DNA from: Thalassia testudinum
Taxonomy: Eukaryota; Streptophyta; Magnoliopsida; Alismatales; Hydrocharitaceae
Length of the DNA stretch: 64,000 nucleotides
Direction of reading: 5' to 3'
Assembly (NCBI GenBank): GCA_037157565.1
Contig: JAZHRO010000063.1
Location: forward strand, 156,786,501 to 156,850,500
The notes under the pieces were generated by a model that was not told the origin of the DNA, did no database searches, and saw only the letters and a list, made by a program, of their open reading frames with translations. A program made the position numbers and the translations under genes. Positions 32,881 to 44,624 of the stretch are shown in pieces. Each line of letters begins with the position of its first letter. Position 1 is the first letter of the stretch.

Positions 32881-34063
32881 CAACTTTGTTCCTAACAGAA
32901 TCACGTCACCTAGATTCCTGCCCCAAACAAACAACTCGGGATGTAGTGAGCGTCTCCCGTGCATACACTAGAGAAGAACAGGAGGGGATGCGGAGAGCGA
33001 CAAATGCGAGAAACGTGTTCAATCAAGCAAACAAGCCTAGTCTTTATGGGGTATTCCTTAAGAGACCTAGAAATCTCACAAAGGGTGATTAAGTCCGTAA
33101 GCACTAGACTCCCCTTCCCAAGGCTAATCTGGCTAGGTTGAATACGAGGGGATTGCAGGGAAGGTTCTTCCTTTGGTTTGCACCTCCGATTTCGTAGACC
33201 CCACAACCACGGTTGTTTGCCATTGCCCCGTAGCCTAGTCACCAGATTCTACCAAGGGAATGAAAGCCAAGTGCTTAGCGAACAAAACCTCGCCTTTCGA
33301 GACTTCACTCAGTCTTGCCTAGGGCATGTCTACTCAGTTTTAAAAGGGCTAGGATAGTGCTTGTGATGGGTTATGTGATAAGGCGTTGATTGGGGTGGTG
33401 CCTCTTAATTTTCCACTTTCAATGTGTGTGCTTCTATCAAAACATGGTTTTCAAGCAAGGATTAAGATGGGGTGTCTTTTAGTGTTTCATCCTTACTTTA
33501 GTGTCTTTTAGGGTTGACGTGTCTTAATGTTTTCAGACAAGTTTCAGTGGGCACGTCAAGTTCTGCACACAATTCGGTGAAAGTAGATTTCCTTTTATTC
33601 TGTAGAGGCTCTAAAACCCTAATGTACTCATCCTAATGATCATGCAGCTTCTATTAGATGAGTCAGTTTTAGGGTTGAGTGGCGCGGCCCAAGTCAACTC
33701 ACGATGGCTTCGCAAGCACCACTCAAAAAGAGAAAAGAACACTCCAAGAATTTATTCAGAATGTTGGAGTGTACACCTTTTTGTGGGGTGATGTGTTAAA
33801 GATGTGGGTCAAGCAATCATACACCATGCCAATTTTTTCCAATTTTTACAATTTTTTTAGTTTTTCATGCAAGCAAACAATCATGAGTGAAGAATTACTC
33901 ACTATTGGTCCTTGTTGCACCTACTCCCTTGTTACCGTCGTGGGATGCGTCGCTTCGCTGTCCAAGCGCCGAATTCCTGCAACCATCAAGTAAAAAGGAA
34001 AACAGGGCATTAGACGATGTGAGAATGGATGTGGAATGGAAGTGACAAAACAAATTTGTTGCC
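32881..34063 (-). other. Untranslated leader of B
   Basis: Non-coding. Minus-strand 33145-33185 (GCAAACCAAAGGAAGAACCTTC) resembles the X leader near 60930, so leaders of different families here share a block. ORFs in it on both strands are short and unsupported. Confidence 0.55.
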
Positions 34064-34081
34064 TCCCCGGTAACGGCGCCA
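34064..34081 (-). other. tRNA-Asp primer-binding site of B
   Basis: Minus strand TGGCGCCGTTACCGGGGA, five bases inside the LTR end. One transition from the canonical sequence. It is followed by GGCAAC, which pairs imperfectly with GTTACC. Confidence 0.9.
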
Positions 34082-34086
34082 AAAAC

Positions 34087-35479
34087 TGGTGTGCGCTCGT
34101 GCGTGTGTGTTAAGAAATGTCGTTATAGTTGCACTTGCAACGCCAATTTTAAAGTAAGGAAACGGAGGTGAGTCCAAGTGTCGGTCTCAGGGAGGCATGA
34201 AAATCGGATTTTTCCTATCACTTGTCACGGAAATTGTGGAGTTTTGCTTGCGAAAGGTGCGGTTGAAAAGCGAGAGAGAGATTAGGGTTAGAGCCGTTTC
34301 TTTGCTTGATCATGCAACTTAAATAGGAAATAAAGTAAACACTGAATGGAAAGTAACTTCATTAATCATGCAGCTTTAGTTCACAGCTTACAACATTAAA
34401 TACATGCTTAAACAAAAGTAAGGGAAAGCTTAAAAGAGAGGAAGAGAGAGAGAGGGGGGGGGAGAGCGGTGAGGCAGCGACGGCGATGGAGAAGGCTCCG
34501 TCGGCGGCTCGTCATCTCCAGCGATTACAAGAGGGCCTAAAGCTAGCTAAGAGAGGGGTAAAGTAGCTGCAAGGGAAGTGAATGCCTTGAATGAGTGGTT
34601 GGAGGGGATTTAAATAGGGAGAAGGGCTTTCTAAAAGAAGAAGGGGTTTTATCGACGTTCGGAACGTCGCTAAAACCCTTCCAAAAGCATCAATGAAGCC
34701 CTCTAGCCTACCGATCACACGCCTGTGCCGTTCTTCTTCGCGCTCAATCCGTGGCTACTACGTGAGAGCCGTCTGATCGAAGATCGGACGGCTGAGATCC
34801 TCCCTTAGGCGCGCTTGGATCGCGCCTTGGGCACTCGTGCGCGCGAGCGTCGTCGTCCAGCATGTGCACGTGCGTGGCGCTCGCTGTCTGAGGGCATGTC
34901 GCGTGGCGCAATCTTGACCACCCGTTGCTAATCGGGCGGCCCAATTTTGCCCCGCGCGTCTTCGTCTTCAATTCCTCACCTCGCGCGGCTCGAACCCGCG
35001 TCGTGTGCATGCAGGCATGCGCGCAAACCGTTGTGCCATGCTCACTACTTTGTCGCGGCGACAGCGGCGGCACACGGCTCTCGGCCGTCCAATCGAAGAT
35101 CGACGGCCGAGATTTGATCTCCAACTGAAGGAGGAAGCTGCGCACAGTGAGTGGGGGGTGACGTGGCGCAAACGAGGGCCGTTGGTCATCAGATCAACGG
35201 TTAGAACTTCTTGGGCCCATTGTAGGAACTCTGGATGTCGGATTTGGCCGATCTTGAGTCCGTTGGACTCCGTTTGTCGTTCTGAATCCATCCGTGCATT
35301 TCGATTGCTCATCTGAGGCCTGCTTTGATAAGTGCTTACACAAATGGCCATTAATACAATTTTATAAGCAATCTTGGTATATGATGCATGCAATGCTCCT
35401 ATTCTACTTATGTTGTGCCTTTTATTCTTAAGATGGGCCCTATTTAATAGAATTATCACCCCCATGTGCAGTGTTATCA
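34087..35479 (-). repeat. 5' LTR of B
   Basis: 1,393 bp. It begins at 35479 (TGATAACACTGCACATGGGG) and ends CACCA at 34087. Inverted repeat TCGGCCGTC/GACGGCCGA at 35091-35110. The promoter palindrome (34643-34677) has point changes. Confidence 0.93.
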
Positions 35480-35484
35480 CTATG

Positions 35485-36310
35485 CCTATGGCATGCTTTC
35501 ATGGATGGCACGCACAAGGGGCGCAAGGAAGAGAGGAGTGTCCAGGTGAGGTGCTCGTAGTCGTCAGTGGTGAAGAAGGAGAAAGCTAGCGGTCGCGGTG
35601 GGGTGGCGCGGGCAGTGGTCACTGTTGTGGGTAGAGGACGTGTGGGTGCAGGCGAAGGTGTTGCAGCACTTGTGGGTGCAATGGAGGTATTGCTGCAATG
35701 ACAGGAGCGAGCGGAGGTGCTGGCCTCATGCTAGCGGGCGCGCACAGGATGGCACTGTGTGCATGAGGGGGGCTGGCTGTGAGGCTGTGGCTGCACGCTG
35801 TTGTGGCTGCGCACGGTGAGGGGGTGTGTGTGCGTTTGGCTGCAATCGGTAAGGGGGTGTGCACGTGGCTGGCTGCGGTCAGTGAGGGGGTCACAGTGTG
35901 CACGGCTGGCTGCGGTGCATCTCTCCTCATAGTGGAGAGGAAGGGCCCCTCCATCAAACCCCCGAAGAGATTCTTTAACCTTTTCCAGATCCACATTGCC
36001 TGCCTCGTCCTTCGCATGCACAACCGTTGGATTTGAATGCTGGCGGAGGGAGCGGCGGTGAGGGACAATTATGGGCATACCCTCCTTCAAATGCTAATTC
36101 ATGTCCAGCCACCTATTATACTTTTATTTTTTTCTCTTTGCATGGACAAATCAAATAAGAAGTATAAATGTATGTATTAGAATGCAAAGTAGATACAAAA
36201 ATATTTGTAAGCTAAGATTAAGTACTGGTTAGCTTAGGTCATTAAACTATAAGGAAATGTATTCCATATGTACATAAGCCAAATAAATGTCCAATAAATT
36301 GGACTTATCA
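35485..36310 (-). repeat. 3' LTR of A, inner part (U3)
   Basis: Resumes the A LTR after B. In element orientation it starts at 36310 with TGATAAGTCC; the stem-loop GTCCAAT/ATTGGAC is at 36289-36304. Homologous to 45388-46212. Confidence 0.9.
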
Positions 36311-36345
36311 AATGCCCCCATGCCTAAGTTTTGCTAGTCCCGAGC
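36311..36345 (-). promoter_or_regulatory. Extended polypurine tract of A
   Basis: Minus strand: CTCGGGACTAGCAAAACTTAG then GCATGGGGGCATT directly before the LTR. Matches the N, B and Z2 tracts. Confidence 0.85.
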
Positions 36346-37826
36346 AAAAAGTGAAAAGCAATAGAAGCAACCAAAAAGATTTATTCTTTTCTTATTCCAA
36401 AAACTTAGAGATCTAGACAAATGTGAAGTGATTGTAGTCTAGGTAATGAATCCAAATGAAAAAGCCAACATACATTTGAAGTTCGTACTTAACCCTTGGT
36501 AAATATTTCTATCGGGATAGGCAATTACTTCCCTTGGGGATAAAGTAGAAAATAATCTGTTATTTGACCTCGGCTTTTTGGCTTAGGTAGGAGAAACTGA
36601 GTTGAATGGATTCATATTTGGTGGCACACACTCATCTGGTACTACATGTAATCTAGTACTATAGACTCTAGATCTCTAGACTACCAAACAAGTCAACTCA
36701 GAGAGAGGCTAAACAACTGTGCTCTCTTGATGTTCCTTTGTGCTTACTCTTTTCCTTCCTTCTGAGATTACAAATCTCACCAGATTTTGTAAATATACTC
36801 ACTGTTCGGTGGCCTCACATGGCATTCACACTTCAGTTAAAGTCCTAATAGCCCTAAAACTAAGTTAGAGGACCTCAGCCCTTTTTCAGGCGGTCAGAAA
36901 TACTGAAAAGTAGGTAAGGGTCATATTTGGTAGATCGCGATGGGTGTTTTTGTGGTTGCCTCAAAAACATTGACATATAATGAAAAAATGACATGAAGAT
37001 AAACCCTAAACTTGGACTCTTTTCTTTTTCTTCTTATTTTTTCTCTTTTTTTTCATATTGTTCTAAATATAAATATTTCTTTTTTTTTGTTGCTTTTTTT
37101 TATCACTAACACAAAATGACGCATACTATTATTCATGAGGCATTATTAGGGATGATGATGGTCAAGAGGATATTGTGTAGCTTATTTGATGGAAGTGCGT
37201 ACTCTCGGCACCGGAAAGGAATGGATAGGACAAGCGTATTTCTGACCTTTGACATTACTACCCTCCTTCAGCCGAGGACTCTATGAAGGACAGTCGTAAC
37301 CATCCACCGTAGTCATAGTTTTATTAAGACTCAATCTCTGTGTATCTGACTTATTTGGTGACTCTCAGGAATTCACACAATGTACGCACATAGGAACAGA
37401 GAGAAAACTATGCCTAATTCTGAGGTATCATCATCTAATTGTCTACAACTTAAGAGTCCTTGCACTAGACTTAGCACACCAGTAATCTCTCTACTTTCTT
37501 CTCATAAATATGAGGTGGATCTAATAGAAGATAGTATGCCTGACTCCCTTCTAACTGTCCAAGGGTTCAGTAGACTAAAAATGCTTATTGATTTTCTTCA
37601 AAGATCAATTACCAAGTCTACGTGCAAGTGAAGTAAATGTATTGGATTCTAAACTTAAGAAACAATTTAAAAGGAAAATTTTAAATGACACCTCCTTGAT
37701 AACCTTTTCGCTAGGGACTAACCAATTCAGCTCAAGAAAATAAAAGATTTTTTTCTTTTTTTTTTTATAAACCACTATCCTAAATGTATGCAAATATTTA
37801 TAAATGCTATAAATATCCTTAGGTTA
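36346..37826 (-). other. 3' untranslated region of A, shared with N and Z2
   Basis: Non-coding. Shares with N the CTAGAGA/TCTCTAG hairpin region and the 'GAGAGCACAGTTGTTTAGCC' block (36710-36730 on this strand's complement), a pyrimidine/purine tract (37015-37110), and the 'CCGGAAAGGAATGGATAGG' block (about 37210). Confidence 0.8.
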
Positions 37827-37862
37827 TACCCCCCATTCCTAAGATTGACAATGTCCTCATTG
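37827..37862 (-). promoter_or_regulatory. Conserved post-pol motif with internal polypurine tract (A)
   Basis: Minus strand: CCAATGAGGACATTGTCAATC, then TTAGGAATGGGGGGTAT; the purine core is slightly decayed (GGAATGGGG for GGCATGGGG). Confidence 0.8.
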
Positions 37863-37912
37863 GAAAAATGCAAACATAGAAGAATATCACCTGAGGAGGA
37901 GAGTGGGAGGAG

Positions 37913-39180
37913 CTAAGACACCTCAAGTCGAAGTGAGTCCAAAACCTGTCCATCTGAAAGACTAATATAAGGTTTAAGTTGCTGGCCATTTACCTTAAAG
38001 CTCGCACCATAAGTAGGGTTCCGAATTTCTATAGCTCTATTAGGGAAAGTATTGATAACAACGTATAGCCCATCCCAACGAGACTTGACCTTTCCTGGAA
38101 ATAATTTAAGCCTGGAATTGAAAAGCCAGACCCACTGGTTGGGCTCAAAAGTCTTTCTAATGATGTGCTTATCATGGAATACCTTTGTACATTGCTTGCA
38201 AGCTTGAGAAGTTTCATAGGCTTCATTACGAGGCTCCTCAAGCTCACTTAACTCTAACATACATGCCTTTCCCGCTTTATCCAAATTCAAGTTAACATTT
38301 TTAATAGCCTAATAGGCTTTATGTTGGATTTCAGTGGGAAGATGACACGCATTTCCGTAGACAAGACAGAAAGGAGACATGCCCAAGGGAGTCTTATACG
38401 CGGTTCTATAGGCCCAAAGAGCATCATTTGGTTTTTTAGACCAATCCTTACAGTTGGGCCTGATAGTTTTTTCTAAAATTTGTTTCATCTCCCTATTAGA
38501 CACTTCAACTTGTCTACTCGTTTGGGGATGGTAAGGTGTGGCTATCATGTGGTTAACTCTCAAATTTTGGAGTATTCTTGTGAAGTGTACATTCTTGAAG
38601 TGAGGTCCTCCATCACTTATGATCGTCCTTGGGCACCCTACTGAGAAATGATATTAACCTTAACAAAACTCAAGACCATAGAATGGTCATTGGTTCGTGT
38701 GGGTACGACATCTATCCATTTCGATACATAGTCCATAGTCACAACGATGTACTCATATCCGAAGGACACAAGAAAGGGACCCATGAAATCGATGCCCCAA
38801 ATATCAAAGATCTCAATAGGGAGGATAGGTTGCTGGGGCATCTCATCCCTTTTTCCCATGGTTCCCGTCTATTGGCAATGTAGACATGTGCCCACATATG
38901 TATGCGCATCTTGGAATAATGTGGGCCACCAAAAGCCAGACTGAAGAACCTTATGGGCAGTCTTTTCCCCACTAAAATGTCCCCCACAGTGGAAGTCATG
39001 ACAGAAACTTAGAACACTTCTTCGTTTTTCGTCAAGGATGCAACGGCAGAAAAGCTGGTCAAGGCCTATTCTAAAAAGCTTGGGCTCCTCCCAGTGATAA
39101 AATTTAGCGTCAGCAAGAAACCTGTCTCGCTTCTACTTGTCCCAAGTACTAGGGGTAATGCCCATGACCAGATAGTTCAC
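37913..39180 (-). pseudogene. Integrase of A
   Basis: N to C on the minus strand: zinc-binding region near 39010-38880 (CGGHFSGEK-like, then CLHCQ before a TAG); core with [28 protein letters not shown]; second Asp in ISDGGPHF; Glu in [13 protein letters not shown]; then [20 protein letters not shown]-terminal part FEPNQWVWLFNSRLKLFPGK and SRWDGLYVV. A frameshift near 38640 separates the two halves of the core; the DDE residues themselves remain. It ends about 50 bases before the conserved motif, with no chromodomain. Confidence 0.92.
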
Positions 39181-39218
39181 TATGTCAGCGAACCAAGAAG
39201 TTTTGGCCTCCACGGCCA

Positions 39219-39660
39219 TCAGAGACTCATCAGGGAAAGTCTCTTGGATACCGCCAGTAGGGTTTGATGCCTCATAGGGATCCTAGACAGATGATCTGCT
39301 ACCACATTCTCAACTCCTTTCTTATCTTTAATTTCCAGGTCAAACTCCTGGAGTACTAGAATCCAACGAATTAGGTGAGGTTTGGTGTCCTTTTTAGCAA
39401 GAAGATGCTTTAAGGCAGAATGATCAGTGAACACTACAACCTTGGATCCCAAAAGATAACACCGAAACTTTCCCAAAGCAAATACTACAGCAAGAAGTAT
39501 CTTTTTAGTGACCATGTAATTTTGTTGAGAATTCGTAAGGGTCTTGCTGGCATAATGCAGCACATGAGGTTTGCCATCAACCCTTTGACCTAAGATCGCT
39601 CCTACTGCAAAATCAGAAGCATCGCACATTCGCTCAAATGGGAGGGTCCAATCTGGTGCT
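39219..39660 (-). pseudogene. RNase H of A, catalytic Glu lost
   Basis: [16 protein letters not shown] keeps the first Asp, and [15 protein letters not shown] keeps the last. The middle motif reads TKKILLAV where the same domain in B and X has TEKELLAV, so the catalytic Glu region has changed. It ends [11 protein letters not shown]. The domain is otherwise uninterrupted. Confidence 0.9.
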
Positions 39661-40990
39661 TAGAGAATCAACGTGGTAATAAGGGCTTTCTTTAAGACTT
39701 GGAAAGCCTCACCACATCTATCATCAAAATCGAAGGAGACATCCTTGGCTAACAGGTCGTAGAATGGCTTAGAGATTTTACTGAAATCTCTAATGAAGTG
39801 CCTATAAAGTCCAGCATGGCTAAGGAAAGATATAACCTGACGAACATTGGCGGGCAATAGAAGCTTAGAGATGGAGTCAATTTTTGCAGTGTCCACCTCT
39901 GATCCTCTCTCGGAAACTACATGCCCTAACACAATGCCCTGCTAAACCATAAAGTGGCTTTTTCCCAGCTAAGCACCAGCTTTGCCTCTTCACAATGGGT
40001 TAAGACTTTATCAAGGTGAGAAAGGCATAGGTCAAATGATGAGCGATAAATGGAGAAGTCATCCATGAAAATTTCAACAAACTCGTCGATCATATCAGAA
40101 AAGATAGCCATCATACATCGTTGGAAAGTGGCAGGAGCATTACATAACCTAAATGGCATTCGGCGGAATGCAAATGTGCCATACGGACTCGTGAAGGTGG
40201 TATGCTCTTGATCATCAGGAGAAACGGCTATCTAATTATACCCAGAGTACCCATCAAGAAAATAGAGGTACTTGTTCCCCGCCAGTCATTCCAAAATCTG
40301 ATCGATAAACGGTAAGGGGAAATGGTTTTTCTACATAGCCATGTTCAAACGGCGGTAATCAATGCAGACCGTCCAACCAATTGAGGGTCTAGTGGTCACC
40401 AACTCTCCTTGTTCATTCTCTTCCACAGTGATTCCTGCCTTCTTGGGCACCACATGTATAGGACTGACCCATTTACTATCTGAAATGGGATAGATAATCC
40501 CTACATCTAACCATTTCAGAGTCTCCTTTTTAACAACCTCTCGCATATTGGGGTTAAGCCTTCTCTGCATGTCTCTGAAAGGTTTCATGAACTCGTCTAT
40601 GTATATATGATGCATGCAAAGGGAGGGATCAACACCCTTAATATCAGCAATTGACCAAGCAATTGCTTCCTTGTGCCTTTGTAAACACTCAAGTAAAGCT
40701 CCCTCTTACGATTCAGATAATGCAGATGAGATAATAATAGAGAGCATGTCATCAGGGCCAAGGAAAGCATACTACAATGTGCTCGGGAGGGGTTTCAGCT
40801 CTAACTCAGGAGCCTTTTGGATTGAGGGTTTAAGTTGATACGTCCTCGCCTCAAGAAGCGGGTCTACCTTCACAGTCCAGGGTGAGGATAGAGACTCTGT
40901 GTGTATCCCCAGCAACTCTTCTAATTCGGGTATTTCCCCTTTAGTTTCTTCAATAGTCGGAGGATGGTCCATAGATATGACCATTTGATA
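39661..40990 (-). pseudogene. Reverse transcriptase of A, with upstream linker
   Basis: Linker 40990-40620 (IEETKGEIPELEELLG; then a TAG). RT: VKKETLKWLDVGIIYPISDS, KWVSPIHVVPKKAGIT, VCIDYRRLN; MPFRLCNAPATFQRCMMAIF; catalytic EIFMDDFSIY; LGHVVSERG and the thumb region HAGLYRHFIRDFSKISKPFY. Stop codons interrupt it near 40332, 40230 and 39940. FMDD is intact. Confidence 0.92.
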
Positions 40991-41050
40991 GGGATCTCTA
41001 CATAAGAGTGCTAGAATAGACTCCTCAATTATTTCATCAACAACCTCAAT

Positions 41051-41500
41051 CTAAGAACAATCTTCAAATTCAGATTGCTTGTAGGTATAAAAAACATTCA
41101 ACTGGATCTTCTTGTTCCCAAAGTCCATTTTAAGTGCCCCTGATCTACAATTGATAGAGGCGTCGACTGTGGCTAAGAAGGGGCATCCCAAAATAATAAT
41201 GGATGGCTTGGTGGGCTTATTAGAAGGGTCGGTATCTAACACAAGAAAGTCAACAGGGAAGAAGAAGTCCTCCACTCTCACCAAGACATCTTCCAGTAAT
41301 CCCTGAGGTGTCTTAAGTGATCTATTTGCAACCTGGAGGATGACTGGACTAGGTTTTAACTCACCTCCTCCCAAAAGGTCATAGATAGAACTAGATAAAA
41401 TGTTCACCCCTGCCCCCAGATTGAGTAGAGCCTCGTCAATGTGTTGGTTACCTATAATCACTGAAATATACGGGGCCCTTAGGTCTTTCATTTTGGGGGG
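41051..41500 (-). pseudogene. Aspartic protease of A, active-site Asp changed to Asn
   Basis: The frame is open for 146 codons. The loop reads LLNLGAGVNILSSS where B has LLDLGASINLIP: GAT to AAT, a G-to-A transition, removes the catalytic Asp. Downstream family features remain (VANRSLKTPQGLLEDV, FFFPVDFLVLDTD, IILGCPFLATVDA). A protease unable to cleave, in an otherwise open frame. Confidence 0.9.
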
Positions 41501-41569
41501 TGTTCTATGTTAGAGAATCGAGCTAACATGGTCAAGCAGGATGATTTTAGCTTGGACCTGTCTCCTAGA

Positions 41570-43269
41570 TTAGCACTTCTGGGTGAATAGGTCTTTTAGA
41601 AACTTGGCATAGGACGGGATCTGTTTGATAGCTTCCAACAGAGGAAAGTTGATCTGGACTTGCCTAAAAGTGTCCATAATCTCCTCCGTCCTATCCTTGG
41701 CTCCAGGCAAGCAAACAGAAGATTCCCCAGGAGCAGATAGGTGTTCTGGATATGGCACCCACGGCTTCTAGGTAGAGGGGTCATCATGGCAGGAGAGGGG
41801 TGGTGGAATGACGACATCCTCATTGTGGGTGATTTCAAGCGAGGGAGAGTAATGTTGCTCTTCCTCGGTGGAGATGGAAGTTGGGTCGGGTGTAGGAGGT
41901 GAATTCTGAGACATAACCGTATGAGTGTTATCAGGCTTAATTTTCTTTCCACTCCTCAGCACGGTCACAGCTTGGGCATGCTCCCTGAATACAACCCCCT
42001 TGCCCTTTGGGTTCTCCTCAAAAGGGCTAGGCAACTTCCTCGGATCACGTTGCCTAACTACCTCAATAAGATGACTAGTTTGGGATTGTATATCAGTAAT
42101 CATCTTATTTTGAGATTGGATGACCATATTCTGATGCTCTTGCATCGCTTTCATCATGGCTTTAAGTTCATCCATCTCAGAGGGCTTATTCTAAGGAGGG
42201 TTTTCATAGGATGGTTGGTATATGGGTTGGGGAGGTAGGGGTCTTGTATTCCCTGAGTTAGAAGCATCATATTGCTTCCAAGAGAAGTTTGGATGGTTTT
42301 GCCACCCTGGATTATAGGTATTGGAATAAGGGTTATTGCAAGGAGGTGGGCAGAAACCTTGGGCCACGTTCAAGTCGGCCTGAATCAACTAGGGGAATTG
42401 ATTTGCCTGGTGGCACTCCGCAGTGGCGTGCATTGTGCTTTGGTAAATGGAGCATTCACTTGAAGCCTGAAAGATAGAGGCTGCTTGCGGGTTCATGTCG
42501 AGGTTTGCTAAAATCCTATCAAAGTTTTTATTCAATAATTGAATCTGATAAGTCAAATCTCGAGTAGCCCTGGCTTCATGGGCCTCTATCTTCCTCTGCA
42601 AGATTGATGGTTTTCTTTCTTGATAGGTAGAGGACATATGTATGGAGTTGTCACTTAATGTTTCAAATAATGCCCAGGTTTCATCCTCAATTTTGGTCAT
42701 GAAGGTTCTTGCACAGGCTGCATCGATGGTTTGCCTATGCCTTTCAGATAATCTGTTATAGAACCTTTCGACCAACTGCCATCTTGACACCTGATGGTGG
42801 GGGCATAACCTAAGAAGGTCAATAAAGCACTCCCAAGTCTCATGAAATTGCTCCCCTTCCTATTGAGTAAAACCCATAATCTCTCTTCTGTAATAGTTGG
42901 TCTTACTCATAGAAAAATACTTTTACAAGAATCTCCCTTAAGGGTGGCCCAATCATTTACCCTTGCATCGAGGGTATGATACCAGTGCCTGGCCTTATCC
43001 TTTAGGGAGAATGGAAATAGAGTCCTCATCAGGGCTTCATCAGTAAAGCCCTGGAGCTTCATTGTGGAACAGACCTCGGTGAATTCCTCCAAATGCCGGT
43101 AGGGGTCCTCCCTAGTAGTACCATAAAAGGTAGGCAACAAAGATATGGTACTACACTTGATCTCATATGGATTATCCCCTACCAATCATCTCAATGCTTG
43201 AGCGGGTTGGTTGGTTGGAATAAAATAGTCCCAAAGGGTCCTTTGTTGATTTGCTCTTTGATCAGCCAT
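41570..43269 (-). pseudogene. Gag of A
   Basis: Start ATG at 43269-43267 (MADQRANQQRTLWDYFIP), chosen because X Gag also begins MADQ at the corresponding place. Core: TFYGTTREDPYRHLEEFTEV, LFPFSLKDKARHWYHTL; then VERFYNRLSERHRQTIDAAC, YSNTYNPGWQNHPNFSW, a helix MDELKAMMKAMQEHQN and an acidic, Pro/Ser-rich tail; FRQVQINFPLLEAIKQIPSY leads to the protease. Stops near 43188, 42388, 42190 and 41768. No zinc knuckle seen. Confidence 0.9.
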
Positions 43270-44605
43270 GTCTTCACTTTTCTCTCCTTGGTGGGCTCTC
43301 TTGAGAATTCTCTTAGGCTCAGGATCACACACTAGACTGCCCTCAAGAGAGCATCTACCAAGCATACAATATCAATCACAATTCAAGTTCTTGTTAATTG
43401 AGTAAGTGAAACCACCACTCCAAAGATAGGTCAAAAGGTCAAGGCTTATCCCTCCGTTCCCACGTAAGTGGTATAAGAGGGATGATGACTTAAGATCTTA
43501 ACCTTCTTTGTTGTAGAGGTAGAATTGGCTGATATAGATGGCCAAACAAGTTATTCACTATAATTACGTGACCTAATTCAACCTTTGAGTTCCTTAGGAC
43601 CTATACTTTGCTTATATGATACTCCCAGGTGATCAAGTGAGAAGTTACTCCAAGGACGAACAAAGGGATGCAAGTAGGGAGAACCCTTTCTTTGAGGCAA
43701 TGCATTTGTGGTGCCTCTTAACTACCCTTTTATTCCTTTAAGGGGTGTCCCCCTCCGTGAAGTATCAAAACACTTGGTCAAAAGATAGTACCACTACCAC
43801 AAAGCACGATAGGAGGGTTTGCACTAATAAAGAGATGAATGCCTATAGCCTTAAAGGATCGAGCCTTAGTGCGGTGCCTAATGTGCGTGCTCAGTGCTAG
43901 ATGTGTGCATCACACCGCAAATCATTTTTGTTTTGAAAACATAGACAAGTCCCTTTGAATCAGATCAAGTGTGATTTAGTTTTAAGGTCAAATCTGATTA
44001 TCAGTCCCAATTGCAGTTAGGCGACCACTGGATTAAGTAATTTCACTCAGCTTTGTGGTCTTGAATTTTAACGCTAATGCAAATGTGTGAACAAGAGCTG
44101 GATGCAAAAAGTTAGAAAGGTGTACCTGCCTCTAGCAATCTTCGTGCAACTATGCTCGCAATGCAACAATGAGATCTAATGTGCTGCTCAATCACTCCTA
44201 AATGCGCACACCTAGGGGCATGCAACTCCTAATAGGTAGCTCGGTATTTTATTGTGTTTGTTTTAGAGGAAAACATGTAGAAAAATGAATCATGTGAGTA
44301 GCAAAAATATAGCCCTAGCCTCTAATGAATGTGGGAACATACCCCCAAAAATCAGCCCCAATTACTACAAGGGCAAGAAAATAGGAATAAAACTTGTGAC
44401 AAAGGAGAATCCCCTATGGAAGCAGAATCCAGGTCTCATGCATCTTCCCTACATGTGGGCGTTGCTCAAGGTTGACGTCGTCTCCCAACTGTGCCTGTTA
44501 CCTCCACAGATTCCTCGCACAAAAAAGATAACAACTGGTCAGATCACTGCGCAATGAGAAATAATCAGAAATAAAAATTAGATGAAATTATTGCATCTGT
44601 TGCTA
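43270..44605 (-). other. Untranslated leader of A
   Basis: Non-coding between PBS and gag. Frames are short in all six readings. I see no motif beyond A/T-rich composition. Confidence 0.55.
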
Positions 44606-44622
44606 CCCCGGCAACGGCACCA
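44606..44622 (-). other. tRNA-Asp primer-binding site of A
   Basis: Minus strand TGGTGCCGTTGCCGGGG, two bases inside the LTR end; one C-to-T transition. Stem GTTGC/GCAAC overlaps its 3' half. Confidence 0.9.
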
Positions 44623-44624
44623 TT

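Larger units (their letters stand above)
24551..35479 (-). mobile_element. Element B: full-length autonomous Athila-like Ty3/gypsy element in the LTR of A
   Basis: LTRs are 34087-35479 (5') and 24551-25922 (3'), starting TGATAACACTG and ending CACCA/CGCCA in element orientation. A perfect CTATG duplication lies at 24546-24550 and 35480-35484. Internal order on the minus strand: tRNA-Asp PBS, leader, gag, protease, RT, RNase H, integrase, conserved motif, 3' UTR, PPT. Length 10.9 kb. Sampled LTR divergence is about 5%, mostly transitions. Catalytic motifs of all four enzymes are present, but scattered stop codons interrupt every domain, so this copy is inactive though the youngest gag-pol copy here. 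Confidence 0.95.

Noticed and set aside
36311..37826. env-like gene downstream of integrase in A
   Set aside because: No ORF with signal peptide or membrane segments is found on the element strand; the region is the shared 3' UTR.
27276..43269. Chromovirus or Tat/Ogre assignment for A and B
   Set aside because: No chromodomain follows integrase and no second RNase H lies between RNase H and integrase. Athila-like fits better, though only a phylogeny would settle it.
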